Source: UBA11606 sp964513285 (GTDB lineage Bacteria; Actinomycetota; Acidimicrobiia; Acidimicrobiales; Aldehydirespiratoraceae). From it: a stretch of 37,538 bases of DNA. The notes under the pieces were generated by a model. It worked only from the letters and a program-made list of their open reading frames with translations, was not told the origin of the DNA and ran no database searches. The DNA lies in assembly GCA_964513285.1 (NCBI GenBank), contig CAZEML010000014.1, forward strand, positions 1-37,538, given 5' to 3'. The translations under genes and the position numbers were made by a program. Positions 34,549 to 37,538 of the stretch are shown piece by piece (within the stretch, counting starts at the first letter, position 1; the number at the start of each line of letters is the position of its first letter).

Positions 34549-34950
34549 TCAGCGGGCCGTACTCAAGCCAGTCTGACGCTCAGACACAACCTCGAACCGG
34601 GCGGCAACGAACCGGTACACCGACTCGTTTTCGGGTGCAGCGACCCTCCCCGGATCCATGGGTTCGAAACCATCAACCCGGAGGTTCGCGAACAACAGCA
34701 CCGTCGGCCTGGCAACCGGGTCGACGACCTCAAGCGTACCCTCGAGGAGAAGCGTCCATCCGCATCCGCCGATCCGCAGAGTTGCTGGGGAGGACAGATC
34801 ACCGAGCTCGTCAACGACGACCAGGAGCTCTCGACCATTCCAGTGGAAGGGCACCACTTCCTCCCCAGGCGACCACTGAAGCGTGCCGTGGACGGGCGAA
34901 TCGAAATACGACGCCAACACCGACAGGTCAAGGACAACACCACGCTCCAT
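34549..34950 (-). CDS. Hypothetical protein upstream of the LuxR regulator
   Basis: 133-aa soluble protein, unrecognised. The predicted content is beta strands: VVLDLSVLASYFDSPVHGTLQWSPGEEVVPFHWNGRELLVVVDE, CGWTLLLEGTLEVVD, TVLLFANLRVDGF. No signal peptide. Start ATG 34950 lacks a clear ribosome binding site. The same-strand LuxR gene begins 33 nt downstream, so it is probably the first gene of a three-gene regulator operon. Confidence 0.65.
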   Translation of the reverse strand: MERGVVLDLSVLASYFDSPVHGTLQWSPGEEVVPFHWNGRELLVVVDELGDLSSPATLRIGGCGWTLLLEGTLEVVDPVARPTVLLFANLRVDGFEPMDPGRVAAPENESVYRFVAARFEVVSERQTGLSTAR

Positions 34951-35027
34951 GCCGAACTATCGCCACACGGCCCGACGATCCGTCGCAGCGCGAACCCAAC
35001 GCCGAGGCGCCGACGTCAGCTGACCGG

Positions 35028-35234
35028 TCAGCCAGCGCGGACGAGCCCGACGGAGTTGCCGCCGGGGTCGAACACAGCGACGTGGCGGCCGCCGCGATCG
35101 ATGGTCGCGCCGCCTTCGGCCACTGCCAGATAGCACCTGGCCGGCGAAGCGTCGATCGGATTCAGTAAGGGAGCGCGACACCCGACCACGGAACCGGGAC
35201 AACGCGTCGGTGTTTGCGGGGCGGTCATGATCAT
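35028..35234 (-). pseudogene. Possible remnant of a VOC/glyoxalase-fold gene
   Basis: The only coding-like stretch in the 309-nt interval between the 133-aa gene and the GNAT gene. The end of the frame, EGGATIDRGGRHVAVFDPGGNSVGLVRAG, looks like the last strands of a vicinal-oxygen-chelate domain. The N-terminal two-thirds of such a domain is absent and the preceding residues are unlike it. A decayed gene is likeliest; a short unrelated ORF is possible. A 14-bp palindrome (GCTGACCGGTCAGC, 35019-35032) covers its stop. Confidence 0.35.
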
Positions 35235-35259
35235 GAGGATCTCGACCAGCCGTTGCCCG

Positions 35260-35805
35260 CTAGCGATCCGACGACAGGATCGACATCACGATCGCGTCGT
35301 GGAAGTCGCCGTCCTGCCAGAGCGCATCGCGCTTGATGCCTTCGACCGCGAACCCGAGCGCCTCATAGACGTGGCGGGCGCGTTCGTTGAACGCATAGAC
35401 CTCGAGCTCGATGCGGTGCAGCCCGACGTCGTCGAAACCGAAATCGACGATCCGCTGGGTGGCGGCCGTGCCGAGCCCTTGGCCGAAGAGCGACTCGTGG
35501 GCGAGCGCGATCCGAAACACCGCCGAGCGATTGATCGGGTCGATGTCCATCAGCACGACCTCGCCGAGATAGGTCGGATCACCCGGTCGAGTGATCGCGA
35601 AGTCGTGACGGTCCTCCGCCGCCGCGATCCGCGCACAGTGCGCCTCGACCTGTTCGAGGGTGAAGCTCGTCTGGGTTCCCGTGAGCCGGTTGCTCTCCTC
35701 GTCGCTCAACGAGAGGAACATCGCCATCGCGTCGTCGACGGTGATGGGCCGAAGATCGACGATCGGACCGGGCAGCGTCGGCGTCGGAAGCGGCGAGATC
35801 GTCAC
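35260..35805 (-). CDS. GNAT family N-acetyltransferase (RimJ/RimL type)
   Basis: 181-aa acetyl-CoA-dependent acetyltransferase. VDLRPITVDDAMAMFLSL opens the fold, HESLFGQGLGTAATQRIVDFGFDDVGLHRIELEVYAFNERARHVYEALGF contains the acetyl-CoA loop (GQGLGT) and the standard C-terminal strand and helix, and EGIKRDALWQDGDFHDAIVMSIL closes it. Typical substrates are protein N-termini, antibiotics or small amines; not determinable here. Start GTG 35805 overlaps the upstream DUF5318 stop (GTGA); an upstream ATG at 35859 would lie inside that gene. Confidence 0.88.
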   Translation of the reverse strand: MTISPLPTPTLPGPIVDLRPITVDDAMAMFLSLSDEESNRLTGTQTSFTLEQVEAHCARIAAAEDRHDFAITRPGDPTYLGEVVLMDIDPINRSAVFRIALAHESLFGQGLGTAATQRIVDFGFDDVGLHRIELEVYAFNERARHVYEALGFAVEGIKRDALWQDGDFHDAIVMSILSSDR

Positions 35806-36194
35806 GAGCCGCCGATCGAACGGCTCTCGGTCAGGTGGTTCCAACGACACGACGGGCACACCTCGACGACGTAGCCCTGGCTGACCGACTTCCGGGCCGC
35901 GAGCCGGCTCATCTCCTTGTCGGAGGTGACGCAGCGGCCGTGCTTGGGCAGGCGGGGCCCGAACACATAGGTCACCTCGACGAGCGTCGCTTCCTCACAG
36001 ATCGGACAGTCGCGGCCCGCGGGCGTGCCGCAGAACTCGGCGTTGCGGACGAGTTCCTTCTGGGCGTCGCACACCTGTTCGCGGGTGAGATCGCCATCGC
36101 GGAAGGCCGTCAGAGTGGCTTCGCGCGCGAGCCGGTAGTCGATCCCGCCGCTGGTCGCGACGTCGTGCAGACCGAGTTTGGTGCGTGCTGCCAT
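35802..36194 (-). CDS. DUF5318 family protein
   Basis: 130-aa actinobacterial protein. Two CxxC pairs, CPICEE in the middle and CPSCRWNHL near the end, make a probable zinc ribbon; GIDYRLAREATLTAFRDGDLTREQVCDAQKELVRNAEFCGTPAG and VTYVFGPRL follow the family pattern. Role unknown. In mycobacteria a DUF5318 gene lies a few genes from rpsF-ssb, as I recall, so its place here suggests origin-proximal chromosome. Start ATG 36194; GTG 36197 is adjacent. Coupled to the GNAT gene by GTGA. Confidence 0.82.
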   Translation of the reverse strand: MAARTKLGLHDVATSGGIDYRLAREATLTAFRDGDLTREQVCDAQKELVRNAEFCGTPAGRDCPICEEATLVEVTYVFGPRLPKHGRCVTSDKEMSRLAARKSVSQGYVVEVCPSCRWNHLTESRSIGGS

Positions 36195-36251
36195 CACGGC
36201 CGAGGGTACCCCTCACCCGCTGGCTAGGTCACCGGGGCCTAACGTGCGGGT

Positions 36252-36890
36252 ATGGCGAGCTATGACCCGCGAAGCCCGGCGACCCGCCCGCTCGACCACG
36301 TGGAGTTCGGGCCGGGGCTCGGCGCCGACGTCGACCGCCGGCTCCTGAGCGACGTCCGCGGCAAGCGCATCCTCGACCTCGGGTGCGGCGCCGGCCACAC
36401 CGCGGTCGGCCTGGCCCGTCGAGGCGCCCGGGTGCTGGCGACGGACCGTGATCCCGCGCAGATCACGGCCGCTCGCGGCCTCGCGACCGAACACGAGGTC
36501 ACCGTCGAGTTCCACGAGGCGCTTCCCGCCGAGCTGGCCTTCATCCGTGCCGATCAGATCGATGTCGCGGTCTCGGTGTGGGCGCTCAGCCTCGTCGACG
36601 ACCTCGACCGGGTCTTCCGGCAGGTGCACCGAGTCCTGCGCACGAACGGACACGCCATCGTGGCGTTGCCGCACCCGGCCGCGCTGTGCGCCGATCCGGT
36701 CGACCCCGATCGCACCACCCGGGCGTGGACGACCACCGAGCCGGTCGGCGGGCGCTTCGTCCACACCGTCGAAGGGGTGGTCACCGCGTTCACCCGCACC
36801 AACTTCGCGGTCGACACCGTGCTCGAGCGCCACGACGGCGCCTTGCTCCCGGCCAGCCTGATCGTGCGCGCCCGTCGCGTCGGCGCCTGA
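36252..36890 (+). CDS. SAM-dependent methyltransferase (class I)
   Basis: 212-aa class I methyltransferase. ILDLGCGAGHTAVGLARRGARVLATDRDPAQI (40-71) gives motif I and the acidic residue at the end of beta 2; DQIDVAVSVWALSLVDDLDRVFRQVHRVLRTNGHAIVALPHP gives motifs II-III. Substrate unknown. Start ATG 36252 lacks a ribosome binding site and is probably leaderless. Divergent from DUF5318, about 57 nt apart, and convergent with the CCA-adding enzyme gene with a 6-nt gap. Confidence 0.85.
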   Translation: MASYDPRSPATRPLDHVEFGPGLGADVDRRLLSDVRGKRILDLGCGAGHTAVGLARRGARVLATDRDPAQITAARGLATEHEVTVEFHEALPAELAFIRADQIDVAVSVWALSLVDDLDRVFRQVHRVLRTNGHAIVALPHPAALCADPVDPDRTTRAWTTTEPVGGRFVHTVEGVVTAFTRTNFAVDTVLERHDGALLPASLIVRARRVGA

Positions 36891-36896
36891 GCGGTC

Positions 36897-37538
36897 TCAG
36901 CGCCGGTCCGACCACCAGCGGTCGAGCAGGTTCCGCGCGGTCGCCGCGTCGACCGGCCCGTGCTCGAACCGATGCTCGAGCAGCATCGCGTTGGCCTCCC
37001 CGATCACCGGGCCCGGCTCGACACCGAGGTGGGCCACGACCTCGTCGCCGGTCAACGGCGGCCGGGGGCGGTCGAGATCGGGTTCTTCGGCCCGGAGCTG
37101 TTCGAGGGTCGCTCGTGCCTCGACGAGATCATCGCCGTCACGGAGCGCCGACGCGAACCGCAGCCGAGCGTCGATCGTCGACTCCTTCGGCGCCGCGGCG
37201 GCGAGGCGCCGAAGCGACGGGGCATCGGTCGGCACCGGCTCGTCGAGCCACGCACCATCGGTCAGCAACCAGGCGACCACCGACGCGAGTTCACCGCTCG
37301 GCTTGAGGGCCGCGAGCGCGCCGGACCGACCGTCGGGTGCCGCGTCGAGCAGGAGCGCGGCCCACCGAGCCGCCTTGACCTCGTCGCCGCTGATCACGGC
37401 GTTGACTCGGGCGACTCGACCGCCGACCTCGTCGTGAGGCAGACCGGCGGCGGCGACAGCCACGAGCACCTCGTGCAAGAGCCCGGTCGAGCTCAGGAAG
37501 GCCAGCCCGGGCTGGGGGTCGGCGAGGGCGAGCATCTT
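36897..37538 (-). CDS. CCA tRNA nucleotidyltransferase, C-terminal part
   Basis: C-terminal 213 residues of an enzyme that adds or repairs the tRNA 3' CCA end; the catalytic head is outside the window. The visible part is helical, beginning DPQPGLAFLSSTGLLHEVLV and ending LTGDEVVAHLGVEPGPVIGEANAMLLEHRFEHGPVDAATARNLLDRWW, matching the tail domain of class II CCA-adding/poly(A) polymerase proteins. The frame continues past the right edge. Assignment rests on the tail pattern alone. Confidence 0.72.
   Translation of the reverse strand, partial: KMLALADPQPGLAFLSSTGLLHEVLVAVAAAGLPHDEVGGRVARVNAVISGDEVKAARWAALLLDAAPDGRSGALAALKPSGELASVVAWLLTDGAWLDEPVPTDAPSLRRLAAAAPKESTIDARLRFASALRDGDDLVEARATLEQLRAEEPDLDRPRPPLTGDEVVAHLGVEPGPVIGEANAMLLEHRFEHGPVDAATARNLLDRWWSDRR

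Noticed and set aside
1..37538. CRISPR arrays, insertion sequences, tRNA or rRNA genes
   Set aside because: No regularly spaced direct repeats, transposase motifs or structural RNA patterns noticed by eye.

Overview
High-GC DNA whose genes mostly have GTG/ATG starts, ATGA/GTGA overlaps and many leaderless-looking starts, with actinobacterial families such as DUF5318, PGPGW and DUF2510 (C-terminal GWYPNP/WWDG motif). This fits an actinobacterium, probably of the Acidimicrobiia type; the placement is inference. A run of exactly 100 N (6268-6367) marks a scaffold join, so this is probably a draft or metagenome assembly.

The edges are housekeeping. At the left are ssb (partial) and rpsF on the minus strand, then a quinone-oxidoreductase-like MDR protein, an SDR, an asparaginase II and a class V aminotransferase. 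Two tandem lipoprotein paralogues follow, the second cut by the N run, with panB on the far side of the gap. At the right are a GNAT acetyltransferase, a DUF5318 zinc-ribbon protein, a SAM methyltransferase and the C-terminal part of a CCA-adding enzyme.

Between about 7.8 and 35 kb is an accessory region. It opens with a tightly overlapping three-gene operon of unknown function (7855-10174). Next come two lipoproteins; the first is a DUF6777-like domain joined to a laminin-B-like domain, with a sharp change of codon usage at the join. A minus-strand operon encodes an unknown protein, a PTH2-like protein and a serpin. Then come a large secreted acidic protein and a frameshifted gene.

The most interesting part is 17.5-35 kb. 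A run of nine minus-strand genes (28289 down to 17545) encodes a TerY-like vWA protein, a proline-rich vWA protein, a PP2C phosphatase, an exported vWA/DUF2510 membrane protein, a related single-pass membrane protein, a double-FHA transmembrane trypsin-like protease, an ankyrin lipoprotein, a NADAR-domain protein and a second NADAR-like protein lacking the Glu-His pair. A protein kinase with a zinc ribbon is divergent from this run. It is followed by an FHA-HTH protein, a single-pass membrane protein, an ECF-type sigma factor and a LuxR/AAA regulator. I read this as an expanded kinase/phosphatase/vWA (TerY-P-like) phospho-signalling module with FHA readers, an envelope protease and possibly ADP-ribose chemistry at its end. 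The grouping follows from gene order and overlap; the function is inference.
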